The notes: generated from the sequence alone by a model not told the origin. 64,000 nt of DNA from Paenibacillus sp. BIC5C1 (GCF_032399705.1 NZ_CP135922.1:1860001-1924000); one strand, 5' to 3'; positions 47,741 through 56,934 are shown, counted from the stretch's first letter. Made by a program: numbers and translations.

Positions 47741-48826
47741 ATGGCAGACGTGAAAAAAATTGCAGTTATCGCAGGTGACGGAATTGGTCCTGAAGTTGTA
47801 GCGGAGGCAGAGAAAGTTCTCAAACGTACGGAGGAAGTGTTCGGATACCGTTTTGAGACAGAGCATGCGCTGTTTGGTGGAATCGCGATTGATGAAAAGG
47901 GTACACCTCTTCCTGAAGAAACACTGACAGTATGTAAGAGTGCAGATGCAGTCCTGCTTGGAGCGGTTGGCGGTCCAAAATGGGATAACAACAGCAAGGA
48001 GCTTCGCCCGGAAACAGGCCTGCTGGGTATTCGCAAAGCACTCGGATTGTTCTCCAACCTGCGTCCGGCTGTCGTATTTGATTGTCTGAAGGATGCTTCT
48101 ACTCTGAAGCCGGAAGTACTTGAAGGTACAGATCTGATGGTGGTACGTGAGTTGACAGGTGGTATCTACTTCGGTGAGAAGTTCAGACGTGAAAGTGCAC
48201 AGGGCGAAGAGGCTGTGGATACATGTGCATATAATGTAACGGAAGTGGAGCGGATCGTTCGTCAGGCATTCGAAATTGCGCAAGGACGTCGCAAAAAGCT
48301 GGCTTCTGTAGACAAAGCCAACGTATTGGAAACTTCCCGTCTCTGGCGTGAAGTCGTGAATCGGGTAGCACCCGATTATCCGGATGTTGAACTGGAGCAT
48401 GTGCTTGTAGACAACTGCGCGATGCAATTGCTGCGTCGTCCAGCCAGCTTCGATGTTATTGTAACGGAAAACATGTTCGGAGATATCTTGAGTGATGAAG
48501 CAGCGATGCTGACTGGGTCCATCGGTATGCTTGCATCTGCATCACTGGGAGAAGGCAGCTTCGGACTCTATGAGCCAGTACACGGTTCAGCACCGGATAT
48601 CGCAGGTCAAGGACTGGCGAACCCGATCGCAACGATCCTTTCTCTGGCATTGATGTTCCGTACAACCTTTGGTTATGCAGAAGGTGCTGACGCAATTGAA
48701 GCAGCCGTGTCTGATGTGCTGAATGCGGGGCATCGTACAAGCGACATCGCTGTAGACAAGAGCAAAGCGATCAGTACGACAGAAATGGGCGATCTGATCG
48801 TCGCGGCAATTCAGAAACAGGCTTAA
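47741..48826 (+). CDS. leuB: 3-isopropylmalate dehydrogenase
   Basis: A 361-residue NAD-dependent enzyme oxidising and decarboxylating 3-isopropylmalate. [10 protein letters not shown] is at the start; [12 protein letters not shown] is the substrate loop; and [13 protein letters not shown] carries the metal Asp residues. AAGGAGTGG precedes the ATG at 47741; the ATG at 47717 lies upstream of it. leuC and leuD are not in this window and leuB is followed by a terminator, so the leucine pathway is split. Confidence 0.95.
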   Translation: MADVKKIAVIAGDGIGPEVVAEAEKVLKRTEEVFGYRFETEHALFGGIAIDEKGTPLPEETLTVCKSADAVLLGAVGGPKWDNNSKELRPETGLLGIRKALGLFSNLRPAVVFDCLKDASTLKPEVLEGTDLMVVRELTGGIYFGEKFRRESAQGEEAVDTCAYNVTEVERIVRQAFEIAQGRRKKLASVDKANVLETSRLWREVVNRVAPDYPDVELEHVLVDNCAMQLLRRPASFDVIVTENMFGDILSDEAAMLTGSIGMLASASLGEGSFGLYEPVHGSAPDIAGQGLANPIATILSLALMFRTTFGYAEGADAIEAAVSDVLNAGHRTSDIAVDKSKAISTTEMGDLIVAAIQKQA

Positions 48827-48835
48827 TAATAGTAA

Positions 48836-48886
48836 GAACAGTACAGCCCTTTGCTCCGTTCCGGAATTGCAGAGGGCTGTTCCTTT
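48836..48886 (+). terminator. Terminator after leuB
   Basis: ACAGCCCTTTGC pairs with GCAGAGGGCTGT, then TTCCTTT. Confidence 0.7.
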
Positions 48887-48913
48887 ATGATTTTTGCCAC
48901 GAAAAATCCTTAT

Positions 48914-48928
48914 TTATAATTATTATAA
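48914..48928. promoter_or_regulatory. PerR box
   Basis: TTATAATTATTATAA matches the PerR consensus TTATAATNATTATAA at every fixed position. It lies about 20 bases before the -35 of the peroxiredoxin promoter. PerR represses peroxide-defence genes under manganese or iron until peroxide oxidises it. Confidence 0.85.
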
Positions 48929-48947
48929 TAAAACAACGATTATAATC

Positions 48948-48976
48948 TTGACTTTGAGAAGTCCGGATGATAACAT
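48948..48976 (+). promoter_or_regulatory. Peroxiredoxin promoter
   Basis: TTGACT (48948-48953), 17-base spacer, TAACAT (48971-48976). TGATAACA (48968-48975) and TGTTATCA (48989-48996) form an inverted repeat over the start region. Confidence 0.5.
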
Positions 48977-49099
48977 TTTACTTGTACTTGTTATCAAGTA
49001 ACAAACCCATTTTAATTACAGGAAAAGCGTTCTCGTTTTTCTTGATGATGAGCATTCAACTTGAGTGCTTACATAATCCCAAAGGAGGAATTGTTAGTT

Positions 49100-49639
49100 A
49101 TGGCAGAACGTTTGGTTGGTAGACCCGCACCGGATTTTGCAATGGAAACAGTATCGGGAGATGGACAAGACTTTGGTTCCGTAAAACTGTCCGATTATCG
49201 TGGCAAATGGCTCGTATTTTTCTTTTATCCTTTGGATTTCACTTTTGTGTGCCCAACTGAAATTACAGCTTTGAGTGATGCTGCTGAGCAATTCAAAGCT
49301 TTGGATACTGAAGTTCTTGGCGTGAGCGTTGACTCCGTACACAGCCACAAAGCTTGGATCAACACACCTAAAGACAGCAATGGTCTTGGTCAATTGAACT
49401 TCCCACTTGCTTCCGATATCACGAAACAAGTTGCTAAAGATTATGGCATTCTGATCGAAGAAGAAGGCGTTGCACTGCGCGGCTTGTTCATCATCGATCC
49501 AGAAGGCGAATTGAAATACCAAGTCGTTAACCACAATGATGTAGGCCGTAGTGTTGAAGAAACACTTCGTGTACTGCAAGCTCTGCAATCCGGTGGATTG
49601 TGTGCAATGAACTGGAAGCCAGGCGACAGCAATCTGTAA
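49100..49639 (+). CDS. 2-Cys peroxiredoxin (AhpC/Tsa family)
   Basis: A 179-residue peroxidase reducing H2O2 and organic peroxides. The peroxidatic Cys is C51 in D-F-T-F-V-C-P-T-E; the resolving Cys is about C168 in G-G-L-C-A-M-N-W. Full length and both Cys make it a typical 2-Cys enzyme of the AhpC/Prx1 group; no ahpF or thioredoxin reductase gene is adjacent. AAAGGAGG precedes the ATG at 49100; the ATG at 49061 is upstream and lacks a site. Regulated by the PerR box just before it. Confidence 0.92.
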   Translation: MAERLVGRPAPDFAMETVSGDGQDFGSVKLSDYRGKWLVFFFYPLDFTFVCPTEITALSDAAEQFKALDTEVLGVSVDSVHSHKAWINTPKDSNGLGQLNFPLASDITKQVAKDYGILIEEEGVALRGLFIIDPEGELKYQVVNHNDVGRSVEETLRVLQALQSGGLCAMNWKPGDSNL

Positions 49640-49668
49640 GCCTGACTGAACTTGAACGTTTATTGTTC

Positions 49669-49702
49669 AAGCCCTCATCCCTTATGGGATTGAGGGCTTT
49701 TT
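49669..49702 (+). terminator. Rho-independent terminator
   Basis: AAGCCCTCATCCC pairs with GGGATTGAGGGCTT, then TTT. Confidence 0.85.
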
Positions 49703-49996
49703 GCACCCTTTTGCGAGAATCTAGGTCCTAAAAGAAGAAAAGTGTTTAAACAAAGACGTAAACGTGGTAATGATGTAATAGAAGAAAGCCTTCATTTTAT
49801 CTCTGGAAAGAGGAATCGAAGGGCCTCAAGGCGAATAGGGTATGGAAACCCGGTAAATATTCCGGTGCTCTGCATTTATAATTTGTACATGAATGTGATA
49901 CACTGATGGAACTATTCCTTTTTCGGAAGTGCTTGAAGTGTACGGGACTGCTATCCAACAAAAAGTCTCGGCACGTTATAAGGAGGGTGAACAAAA

Positions 49997-50413
49997 ATGA
50001 GTTACTGTTGTGGGGCAAGTATGGTGGGAACAAAGGGCACGCTGAAGCATTACCGCACCCAGGTTCATAATGTTCCCCTGCTGTTTTGTCCGGTGTGTCA
50101 CCGGGTAGAAGTGCATTATAAAGTGGAAAATGAATATGAAATTTTGGCTGAATATGCGCATGGAGATGGTGCGTCGGAGATTGATTTTCAAGATTACGTG
50201 ACTGAAGATGAAGATGCGATTTTTGAAAATTGCGTGAATCGTGAAAGCGAGGATGCTATGGTCATTGTGCAGCGTCAGATCGACATGTCTCTGGATCTGC
50301 TTCGTCTTGCCAAGGAAATGAAGGATGAGAAATGGGAGAGTGAACTCAAGCGTCGCTTAGCCGTCATGAGTCAGCGCAGACTCAAAATTCAGCATAATAA
50401 GAGTGGACTATAG
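49997..50413 (+). CDS. Small Cys-motif (zinc-ribbon-like) protein
   Basis: A 138-residue protein. C-C at residues 4-5 and C-P-V-C near 31-34 could make a four-Cys zinc site, as in YgiT-type or rubredoxin-like ribbons. The middle is acidic (A-E-Y-A-H-G-D-G-A-S-E-I-D-F) and the C-terminal third is helical and basic, with L-D-L-L-R-L-A-K-E-M. AAGGAGGGTGA precedes the ATG. I do not recognise a named family; a terminator follows. The gap before it (49703-49996) shows a small hairpin GGG-tatggaaa-CCC near 49838 but no gene. Confidence 0.7.
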   Translation: MSYCCGASMVGTKGTLKHYRTQVHNVPLLFCPVCHRVEVHYKVENEYEILAEYAHGDGASEIDFQDYVTEDEDAIFENCVNRESEDAMVIVQRQIDMSLDLLRLAKEMKDEKWESELKRRLAVMSQRRLKIQHNKSGL

Positions 50414-50446
50414 ATTGAATTTAATTATTTAAAATTTAAACTATAC

Positions 50447-50489
50447 AAACGGAGCTTATTCGCTAATCGAGCGAAAAAGCTCCGTTTTT
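50447..50489 (+). terminator. Rho-independent terminator
   Basis: AAACGGAGCTT pairs with AAGCTCCGTTTTT around an inner TTCGCT/AGCGAA stem. Confidence 0.85.
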
Positions 50490-50552
50490 GTTGTATATAG
50501 AAACTAATTCACGGTTTTTCTTAAAATAATTTCCATTCGACACTTTCTCCGA

Positions 50553-50582
50553 TTGACTCCCTTCTATAAACTTGTCTATGAT
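50553..50582 (+). promoter_or_regulatory. Candidate promoter of histidine kinase gene
   Basis: TTGACT (50553-50558), 18-base spacer, TATGAT (50577-50582). It leaves a leader of about 265 bases before the kinase start; nothing further is recognised in that leader. Confidence 0.5.
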
Positions 50583-50856
50583 AAAAACAGACTTGCAAAA
50601 GAGGCGGAGCAAAAAATGTTCGTGTTTGGGAATAGGAGAAGGTTAGAATGGAACAGACGTATATTGTTTTCCGGATCGACTCTTGGTTACCCGGAATAGA
50701 CCAGCTTGGGTTCCGGACATGCCATCCATATTTTCGGCTCAGCCCCCTAATGAAAGGGCACCGGTAATGAAAAATAAAATCGGCCCTTCCTGTTTCTGTG
50801 ATGATATGATGTCCGAATGGCAAGTTTATCATTTACGTGAAAAGGAGGAACCTGAC

Positions 50857-51960
50857 ATGATTAGTGAATTTCAGGATACAGTGCCTCGACCAACGGATGG
50901 ATTCCCGCCTGTACATCTGGATAACAACAAATATGAGAATGTCCTGGAGCATCTGGATAGCGGAATAATGTTGTTTGACAGTAATGGTGTATTGACGTTT
51001 ATTAACGTTCAGATGGCAAAATTGTTGGAGCTTCCTAGGAGTCTATTGAGCGGCTGCACCCTGATGCAAATGCTGCATCATCCACAGATGAGCCGATTCA
51101 AGAAAAAGAAAATTTTACGCATCTATCGGGAAACTATCTTTCATCGTAAGCGCTATCATGAACTGATTGACGAGTATGGCAGGCATTGGCTGGTTACAGT
51201 AACGTATGGGGATCAGATGGATGGGGACTTCCTCTTCAGTGTGAAGGATGTTTCCGATTATAAACAGATTGAGCAGACCGCTTATCAAAATGACAAACTT
51301 GCAATGTTGGGGCGGATTTCGGCATCGATTGCCCATGAAATTCGCAATCCTTTGACGGCTATCCGCGGATTTATCCAGTTGCTTCGTCCTCATTTGCTAC
51401 AATTGGGGAAAGACGAGTACGCTCGAATCATTCTAACGGAGATTGACAGAGCGAACGACATTATCTACGAATTTCTAAATTCCTCGAAACCGTCAGCTCC
51501 TCAGAAGACCATTATGTCTGTTAACTCTTTGCTCAAAGAGGTGGTCTTGCTGACAGAAAGCGAAGGATTAATGAAGGGGTGCGAGATTACCCTGGATGAA
51601 GCAGAAGTCCCGTTAAATGTGTCCATTGATGTCAAACAGATTAAGCAGGTCATTTTGAATATGGTTAAAAACGCAATGGATGCCATCGAGGATGTGGGAG
51701 AAGAGCATACTGGCTTGATTCAGATCTCTACGGGAACCGAGAACAAGTATGTGCAGATCTCCATTGCTGATAATGGACAGGGGATGGACCACAACACTCT
51801 TGTGCGCCTGTTTGACCCGTTTTTCACCACCAAAGAGAGCGGAACAGGATTGGGGCTATCCGTGAGTTATCGCATTATCAAAAATCACGGAGGCAACATC
51901 TCTGTGGATAGCAAAAAAGGGGAAGGCACCCGGTTCATCATTATGCTTCCTTTGGTGTAA
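50857..51960 (+). CDS. PAS-domain sensor histidine kinase (orphan)
   Basis: A 367-residue soluble kinase. Order: short N-terminus, PAS domain (L-D-S-G-I-M-L-F-D-S-N-G-V-L-T-F-I-N) at about 30-140, HisKA with the phosphorylated His160 in S-I-A-H-E-I-R-N-P-L-T-A-I-R-G-F, and HATPase_c with N-box N-M-V-K-N-A-M-D-A-I, G1 D-N-G-Q-G-M, F-box F-F-T-T-K-E and G2 G-T-G-L-G-L-S. The H-box R-N-P-L-T-A-I-R-G-F resembles the sporulation Kin proteins that feed Spo0F. No response-regulator gene is nearby. AAAAGGAGG precedes the ATG; the ORF continues upstream to 50683 without a ribosome binding site. Confidence 0.88.
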   Translation: MISEFQDTVPRPTDGFPPVHLDNNKYENVLEHLDSGIMLFDSNGVLTFINVQMAKLLELPRSLLSGCTLMQMLHHPQMSRFKKKKILRIYRETIFHRKRYHELIDEYGRHWLVTVTYGDQMDGDFLFSVKDVSDYKQIEQTAYQNDKLAMLGRISASIAHEIRNPLTAIRGFIQLLRPHLLQLGKDEYARIILTEIDRANDIIYEFLNSSKPSAPQKTIMSVNSLLKEVVLLTESEGLMKGCEITLDEAEVPLNVSIDVKQIKQVILNMVKNAMDAIEDVGEEHTGLIQISTGTENKYVQISIADNGQGMDHNTLVRLFDPFFTTKESGTGLGLSVSYRIIKNHGGNISVDSKKGEGTRFIIMLPLV

Positions 51961-51976
51961 AGACAAGAGTTATGCG

Positions 51977-52015
51977 AACAGGAATTGGCCAACCCGCCGA
52001 TTCCTGTTGTTTTTT
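51977..52015 (+). terminator. Rho-independent terminator
   Basis: AACAGGAAT pairs with ATTCCTGTT, followed by GTTTTTTG, 17 bases after the kinase stop. Confidence 0.75.
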
Positions 52016-52087
52016 GTTGGGACGATTAGGGTTATAGTTAGAATGAATGCGAATACATAGCTCAATATACGGGAGGAAGAACCAATT

Positions 52088-53056
52088 ATGAATATCCAGG
52101 GAATGGAACAAATGAACAAACTGCTAATGGACCATGTAGGGAAGATCATTGTGGGCAAAGACCATACGATTGAGCTTGTGATGACAGCAATCATTGCCTC
52201 GGGGCATGTCCTTCTGGAGGACGTACCTGGTACGGGGAAAACCATGTTGGCCAAATCAGTAGCCTCTTCACTGGATTGTACCTTCCAGCGTATTCAGTTC
52301 ACACCGGATCTGTTGCCATCTGATTTGACGGGTATTCATTTTTTCAACCAAAAAGAAGGTGACTTTGAATTCAGACCTGGCCCCCTGTTTGCCAACCTGG
52401 TGCTGGCGGATGAGATTAATCGGGCTACACCGCGTACCCAGTCCAGTTTGCTGGAGTGTATGGAGGAACGGCAGATCAGTATTGATGGTTCAACCAGACA
52501 GCTGGAACGACCATTTATCGTCATTGCCACACAAAACCCGGTAGATAACCAGGGAACTTTTCCGTTACCCGAGGCACAGATGGATCGTTTCATGATGAAG
52601 ATCCGAATGGGCTATCCGAGCAGTGAAGAAAGTGTAGAAATTCTGAGACGTACGGTAGCGAGCCGATCTGTTGCCGATCTGTTCTCTATCATTAGTCGCG
52701 AGCAGCTGCTTGAGGCACAGAGCACTTATACATCAGTCCAAATCGACGAAGATCTATTGCGATATATTATCCGTCTGACAGAAGCGACTAGGCAGCATCC
52801 TGAGCTTTCACTAGGCGTAAGTCCACGAGGAGCTCAGGCGTTGCTCAAGGCAAGTCAGGCCTGGGCTGCTCTACATGGCAGAGACTTCGTTCTCCCTGAT
52901 GATATAAAAGTATTGGCGGAGCCCGTGTTAGCCCATCGGCTTGTATTCCGCAACCGGGTGAGACAACAAGAGGGCTTGGCGGAGCGTATTATTCAGGAAC
53001 TTCTGAGCCAGACTGAAGTGCCGACGGAGAATCTTGCTACAGGCAGCGGGCGATAA
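52088..53056 (+). CDS. MoxR-type AAA+ ATPase
   Basis: A 322-residue AAA+ protein of the MoxR/RavA-like group. Walker A is D-V-P-G-T-G-K-T-M, Walker B V-L-A-D-E-I-N-R-A, sensor 1 A-T-Q-N-P and the arginine finger in the D-R-F-M-M-K-I-R-M region. MoxR ATPases act as chaperones for von Willebrand or DUF58 partners. GGGAGGAAG is 8-15 bases before the ATG. DUF58 and DUF4129 genes follow directly (4-base gap, then 4-base overlap), so the three make one operon. Confidence 0.9.
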   Translation: MNIQGMEQMNKLLMDHVGKIIVGKDHTIELVMTAIIASGHVLLEDVPGTGKTMLAKSVASSLDCTFQRIQFTPDLLPSDLTGIHFFNQKEGDFEFRPGPLFANLVLADEINRATPRTQSSLLECMEERQISIDGSTRQLERPFIVIATQNPVDNQGTFPLPEAQMDRFMMKIRMGYPSSEESVEILRRTVASRSVADLFSIISREQLLEAQSTYTSVQIDEDLLRYIIRLTEATRQHPELSLGVSPRGAQALLKASQAWAALHGRDFVLPDDIKVLAEPVLAHRLVFRNRVRQQEGLAERIIQELLSQTEVPTENLATGSGR

Positions 53057-53059
53057 CGT

Positions 53060-54175
53060 ATGGCATTACTATGGCTTGTCGTTGTTGGAGGCATTGTTAT
53101 TGGAGTACACGGCATATGGTTCGGCCGTCCGGCTTTACGCAAGCTGAAGTACACCAGACAGTTCAGCAAAATGCGTTGTTACGCCGGGGATGAGCTGGAG
53201 ATGGTTGAGACGATTGCGAACGAAAAACGGATATCGGTTCCATGGCTCAGACTTGAAGCTATGATGCCAGTTTCATTTATATTCCGTTCTGGCTCGGGCA
53301 TGGATATCAGTCAGGGGGATATTTATCAGAATCATAAAAGTATCTTTACTTTGAAACCGTTTACTCGTATTACGCGCAAGCATCCTTTTGTATGCAGCAG
53401 ACGCGGGATCTACACGTTAAACACTGTAACCATGACCGGAGGGGACCTGTTCGGCCTTTGGCGTACCTCGAAACCTATCCCCGTCCATCTGTCCATGGTC
53501 GTATATCCTTCACTTGTTCATGCGGAGGATCTACCTGCGATCTATCAGGTATGGCAGGGTGAGGTTGAGGTATCCCGTTGGATTGTTGAAGATCCCTTTC
53601 TGATTCTCGGGGTACGACCGTATGGTGCGGGTGATCCGATGAACCGTATTCATTGGAAAGCGAGTGCACGCACTGGAGAATTGCAGGTTTATAAGCAGGG
53701 ATGGACTGCGGACCCTCAATCCTGGATTGTGGTTAACATTCAGGAGTCGGCGGACATGTGGAGTGTCGTTACCCGCCCGGAGATGATCGAACGGGCACTA
53801 CGTTATGCGGCAACGGCAGCGGTAGATGCGATTGGAAGAGGGTTGCCCGCGGGATTTGCTCATAATGGGTACCGTGTGAGCGGAGGACGTGATCCATTGC
53901 GTATTGAGCCGGATTACGGCAGTCCTCATCTGGAAATGTTACTGGAAGCTATGGCAGAGACGGAGCTGAAATGCATGGTTCCCATGGAGCAGTTCCTGAG
54001 TGACGAAGTAGAACGGAATGAAGAGGCTCAGCAGGTTCGCAGTTATCTCTTAATTACGTCCTATGTATCTCCAGCTATGGAACATGAAATTGCGCGTTTG
54101 CATGAGCAAGGTCACCGTGTGACCATACTCCCCGTAGAGGGTGGAAAAAGCAATTCCAAGGCGGTGAGTGCATGA
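53060..54175 (+). CDS. DUF58 domain protein
   Basis: A 371-residue protein with one N-terminal hydrophobic segment (L-L-W-L-V-V-V-G-G-I-V-I-G-V) and a C-terminal DUF58 domain marked by D-P-M-N-R-I-H-W-K-A-S-A-R-T-G-E-L. The domain is a von-Willebrand-A-like partner of MoxR ATPases. No ribosome binding site is strong; start is 4 bases after the MoxR stop, consistent with coupling. It ends in a 4-base overlap with the DUF4129 gene. Confidence 0.88.
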   Translation: MALLWLVVVGGIVIGVHGIWFGRPALRKLKYTRQFSKMRCYAGDELEMVETIANEKRISVPWLRLEAMMPVSFIFRSGSGMDISQGDIYQNHKSIFTLKPFTRITRKHPFVCSRRGIYTLNTVTMTGGDLFGLWRTSKPIPVHLSMVVYPSLVHAEDLPAIYQVWQGEVEVSRWIVEDPFLILGVRPYGAGDPMNRIHWKASARTGELQVYKQGWTADPQSWIVVNIQESADMWSVVTRPEMIERALRYAATAAVDAIGRGLPAGFAHNGYRVSGGRDPLRIEPDYGSPHLEMLLEAMAETELKCMVPMEQFLSDEVERNEEAQQVRSYLLITSYVSPAMEHEIARLHEQGHRVTILPVEGGKSNSKAVSA

Positions 54176-55488
54176 ATGAATCCAACAGCAACAATACCAA
54201 GGAAAAAGTACTTCTATCCATGTCGGCCGTTCTGTTGATTGGGGTATATTTTTATCCGCTATTAACGCTTACTTCCCTCTATGCATCGGGACATTTTCCA
54301 TACACATTAATGGCTATCTTTGTTGTTGCTGGCTGGTTAGGTCAATGGGTACAGCATAGGTTACCAACCATCAGCGAAAAGAACACGGTTATTCGATGGG
54401 GTGCAGCGTTGCTTATGGGGCTGTTGGTCTCATTGGTTATCGCACTTATATGGGCATTTCCTTTACCTGAGTTGCTGACGGCAGTGGTATGGGGAGTTAT
54501 ATCAGCCTATATTGGGTTGAATTTTCAACCTGTCTTCCGTTCCATTTTGATTTGGCGCTTGCAGATTTGGGGTGTAGTTAGTGCAATTGTGCTTAGTGGG
54601 GCTGCCAATGGAATTGAATTTATGCAACCTCTTCGGGCTTACACCGGAACCATATATGCAGCGGGAGTAATCAGTTTTGTTGGCTGGTTGGTAGGCCAGT
54701 ACAGTGTGCAGCTGGATCGTGCGATATTAAATGATGGCTCAAGAAGGATCGTATTACGTGAGTTTGCCCGGGCGAATCACCAGCGTCTGTTATGGATGCT
54801 GATTGTGATCGCTGGAATTGGTGCTTTTCCCAGTCTTGTTGCTTGGCTAGGACCACTGCGTGACCGTCTGCTTGCTTGGATCAGAGGTTTAATAGGCTCG
54901 AGTTCCAATCAGGAGCCACCTATTACGCCTACAGCTCCAAATGAACCACCTATGATACCTGAAGGGATGGAATCAACTGGGGAGCCCTCTGTTTTCTGGG
55001 ATATCCTGGGTTGGGTCGTCATGGGGGCTGTCGCAGTTGTGATCTTGTGGCTAATCTTACGTTTGGGGCAGAAGGCGATAAACAAACTTATGGAGCGTTT
55101 CAAAGGGCTGCTGCAGCCCGGTCAGAAGAAGGTAGAACCCCGGACGGAGTATGTGGACATTAGCGAAACACTAGAGGCGCCTGCAAAAACGCGCAAATCC
55201 TGGTTCCGCAAGAAGGAGTCGCTCCCCTCACAGGAAGCTGAACGTGTTCGGTTTTATTATCGGAAGTGGATCGACAGAGCTGCACACCGGGGCGTACATA
55301 TACAGGGTGCACACACGCCACTGGAGGCTGCGGAGACAATTGTTCAGCATGGAGCCAGAGAAGATGATCAGAAGCTCTCTGCAATGCTACCAGATACCTA
55401 TAACGCTGTGCGCTATGGGAAGAAATCTCCAGACGATTCCGAGATGAGTGAGATTGATCGGATATGGAAATCTTATCGAAGTAAATAA
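54172..55488 (+). CDS. DUF4129 multi-pass membrane protein
   Basis: A 438-residue protein with about eight hydrophobic segments: six to seven in the first 225 residues and one (V-M-G-A-V-A-V-V-I-L-W-L) near 285-305. The C-terminal F-Y-Y-R-K-W-I-D-R-A-A-H-R-G-V-H and T-P-L-E-A-A-E-T-I are the DUF4129 hallmark. In many bacteria this domain is fused to TgpA-like transglutaminases; the transglutaminase core (catalytic Cys-His-Asp) is not present here. Overlaps the DUF58 gene by 4 bases. Confidence 0.82.
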   Translation: MNESNSNNTKEKVLLSMSAVLLIGVYFYPLLTLTSLYASGHFPYTLMAIFVVAGWLGQWVQHRLPTISEKNTVIRWGAALLMGLLVSLVIALIWAFPLPELLTAVVWGVISAYIGLNFQPVFRSILIWRLQIWGVVSAIVLSGAANGIEFMQPLRAYTGTIYAAGVISFVGWLVGQYSVQLDRAILNDGSRRIVLREFARANHQRLLWMLIVIAGIGAFPSLVAWLGPLRDRLLAWIRGLIGSSSNQEPPITPTAPNEPPMIPEGMESTGEPSVFWDILGWVVMGAVAVVILWLILRLGQKAINKLMERFKGLLQPGQKKVEPRTEYVDISETLEAPAKTRKSWFRKKESLPSQEAERVRFYYRKWIDRAAHRGVHIQGAHTPLEAAETIVQHGAREDDQKLSAMLPDTYNAVRYGKKSPDDSEMSEIDRIWKSYRSK

Positions 55489-55571
55489 GTCGGGAATCCC
55501 TTTACTTTTCTTGTTACGTTCAAGTATCATGAGAGGAATACACAAGTTGGTCAGAAAAGGAGCAGACATTA

Positions 55572-56528
55572 ATGAAGACAAATCATTGCAAAATAGTAGA
55601 TTGTACAATCCGTGATGGTGGATTGGTAAATAACTGGGACTTTAGCGTGGACTTTGTTCAACAGCTCTATGCTGGATTGAATGAAGCTGGCGTTGATTAT
55701 ATGGAAATTGGATACAAAAACTCATCTAAGCTCTTAAAAGGTGCAGAAGAAGCAGGACCATGGCGTTTTCTGAATGATGATTTCCTGCGCAAAGTAATTC
55801 CGCAAAAAGGAAATACCAAATTGTCTGCACTTGTTGACGTTGGACGTGTGGACGAGAATGACATTCTGCCACGCAGCGAAAGCATGCTGGATCTGATCCG
55901 TGTAGCTTGTTACAGCAAAGATGTAGACAAGGCACTTGCTCTGGTCCAAACATTCCACGATCGCGGATATGAAACAACGCTGAACATTATGGCATTGTCT
56001 AATGTTATGGAAAATGAACTGCTGGAAGCATTTGAACTGATCAAGGAAAGTTCTGTGGATGTTGTATACATAGTAGACTCCTATGGAAGCCTGGATCATA
56101 ACGATGTGAAATATCTGGTGGAGAAGTTCAAGACTCATTTGCCGAACAAACGTCTTGGCGTTCACACACACAATAACATGCAACTGGCGTTCTCGAACTC
56201 ATTGGTAGCAGCTGAGCTTGGTGTTGAACTGCTGGATGCTTCCGTATACGGTATGGGACGTGCGGCAGGAAACTGTCCCACTGAACTGCTCGTTGCTCAT
56301 TTGAAAGGAACAAAATACAACCTGCGTCCAGTACTTGGTGTATTGGAGCAATTGATGGTCCCTCTCCGTGAAAAAGAAGAGTGGGGTTACATTTTGCCTT
56401 ATATGATTACAGGTACATTGGACGAGCATCCTCGTTCGGCGATGGCACTGCGTTCGTCGGAAGACAAAGATAAGGTTGTTGATTTCTATGATAAATTGAC
56501 AACACCAGAAGTGAATTTTGATAAATAA
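55572..56528 (+). CDS. HMGL-like / DRE-TIM aldolase of unknown substrate
   Basis: A 318-residue TIM-barrel enzyme. I-V-D-C-T-I-R-D-G-G at the start gives the Arg-Asp pair, and H-T-H-N-N-M-Q-L near residue 198 the two metal His; D-S-Y-G-S-L in the middle and Y-G-M-G-R-A-A-G-N-C-P also match 4-hydroxy-2-oxovalerate aldolase-like proteins. It is shorter than LeuA and has no regulatory domain. No partner dehydrogenase is nearby. AAAAGGAGCAG precedes the ATG. The role is unassigned; such proteins often occur alone in Paenibacillus-type genomes. Confidence 0.8.
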   Translation: MKTNHCKIVDCTIRDGGLVNNWDFSVDFVQQLYAGLNEAGVDYMEIGYKNSSKLLKGAEEAGPWRFLNDDFLRKVIPQKGNTKLSALVDVGRVDENDILPRSESMLDLIRVACYSKDVDKALALVQTFHDRGYETTLNIMALSNVMENELLEAFELIKESSVDVVYIVDSYGSLDHNDVKYLVEKFKTHLPNKRLGVHTHNNMQLAFSNSLVAAELGVELLDASVYGMGRAAGNCPTELLVAHLKGTKYNLRPVLGVLEQLMVPLREKEEWGYILPYMITGTLDEHPRSAMALRSSEDKDKVVDFYDKLTTPEVNFDK

Positions 56529-56670
56529 GCTTATTGCATAATTCTTGAAAATTGACTTCAAGTCAACAAGAGAAGGGATCTAATACGTCTATAACTTTAG
56601 CGCATTAGCGTTTTAAGTCGAATAGTGCACATGTGGCGAAAATTAGTCTAAAATGCAGTTGTAAATTAAA

Positions 56671-56706
56671 AAAACATGGACTCCAAGGGGGAGTTCATGT
56701 TTTTTT
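56671..56706 (+). terminator. Rho-independent terminator
   Basis: AAACATGGACTCC pairs with GGAGTTCATGTTTTTTT. The region after it (56707-56934) holds AT-rich promoter-like sequence only. Confidence 0.85.
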
Positions 56707-56934
56707 AGTTCTTATTGCCTTGTTTTTCTACATATCTATGAATAAATATTCCTAGAAATGCTCATTTTTTTTGTTCACGTCTGCGGAAATAAATGTTATT
56801 ATGTACCAGATAGCATGTTTTCACATGTGAATTGAACGTTGATAGATATAAAAATGTCGAATATTGTAACAAATTAGATTTATATCGTTAAGGTTATTTC
56901 AGGATAGGCGATCCCGGGAAGGAAAAAACACGGC

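Noticed and set aside
49740..49996. Riboswitch before the small Cys-motif protein
   Set aside because: A short GGG-tatggaaa-CCC hairpin is present but no known aptamer pattern.
50683..50856. N-terminal extension of the histidine kinase
   Set aside because: ATG 50683 has no ribosome binding site, whereas AAAAGGAGG lies just before 50857.
56707..56934. c-di-GMP riboswitch before the GGDEF/EAL gene
   Set aside because: No GEMM core pattern in the leader.
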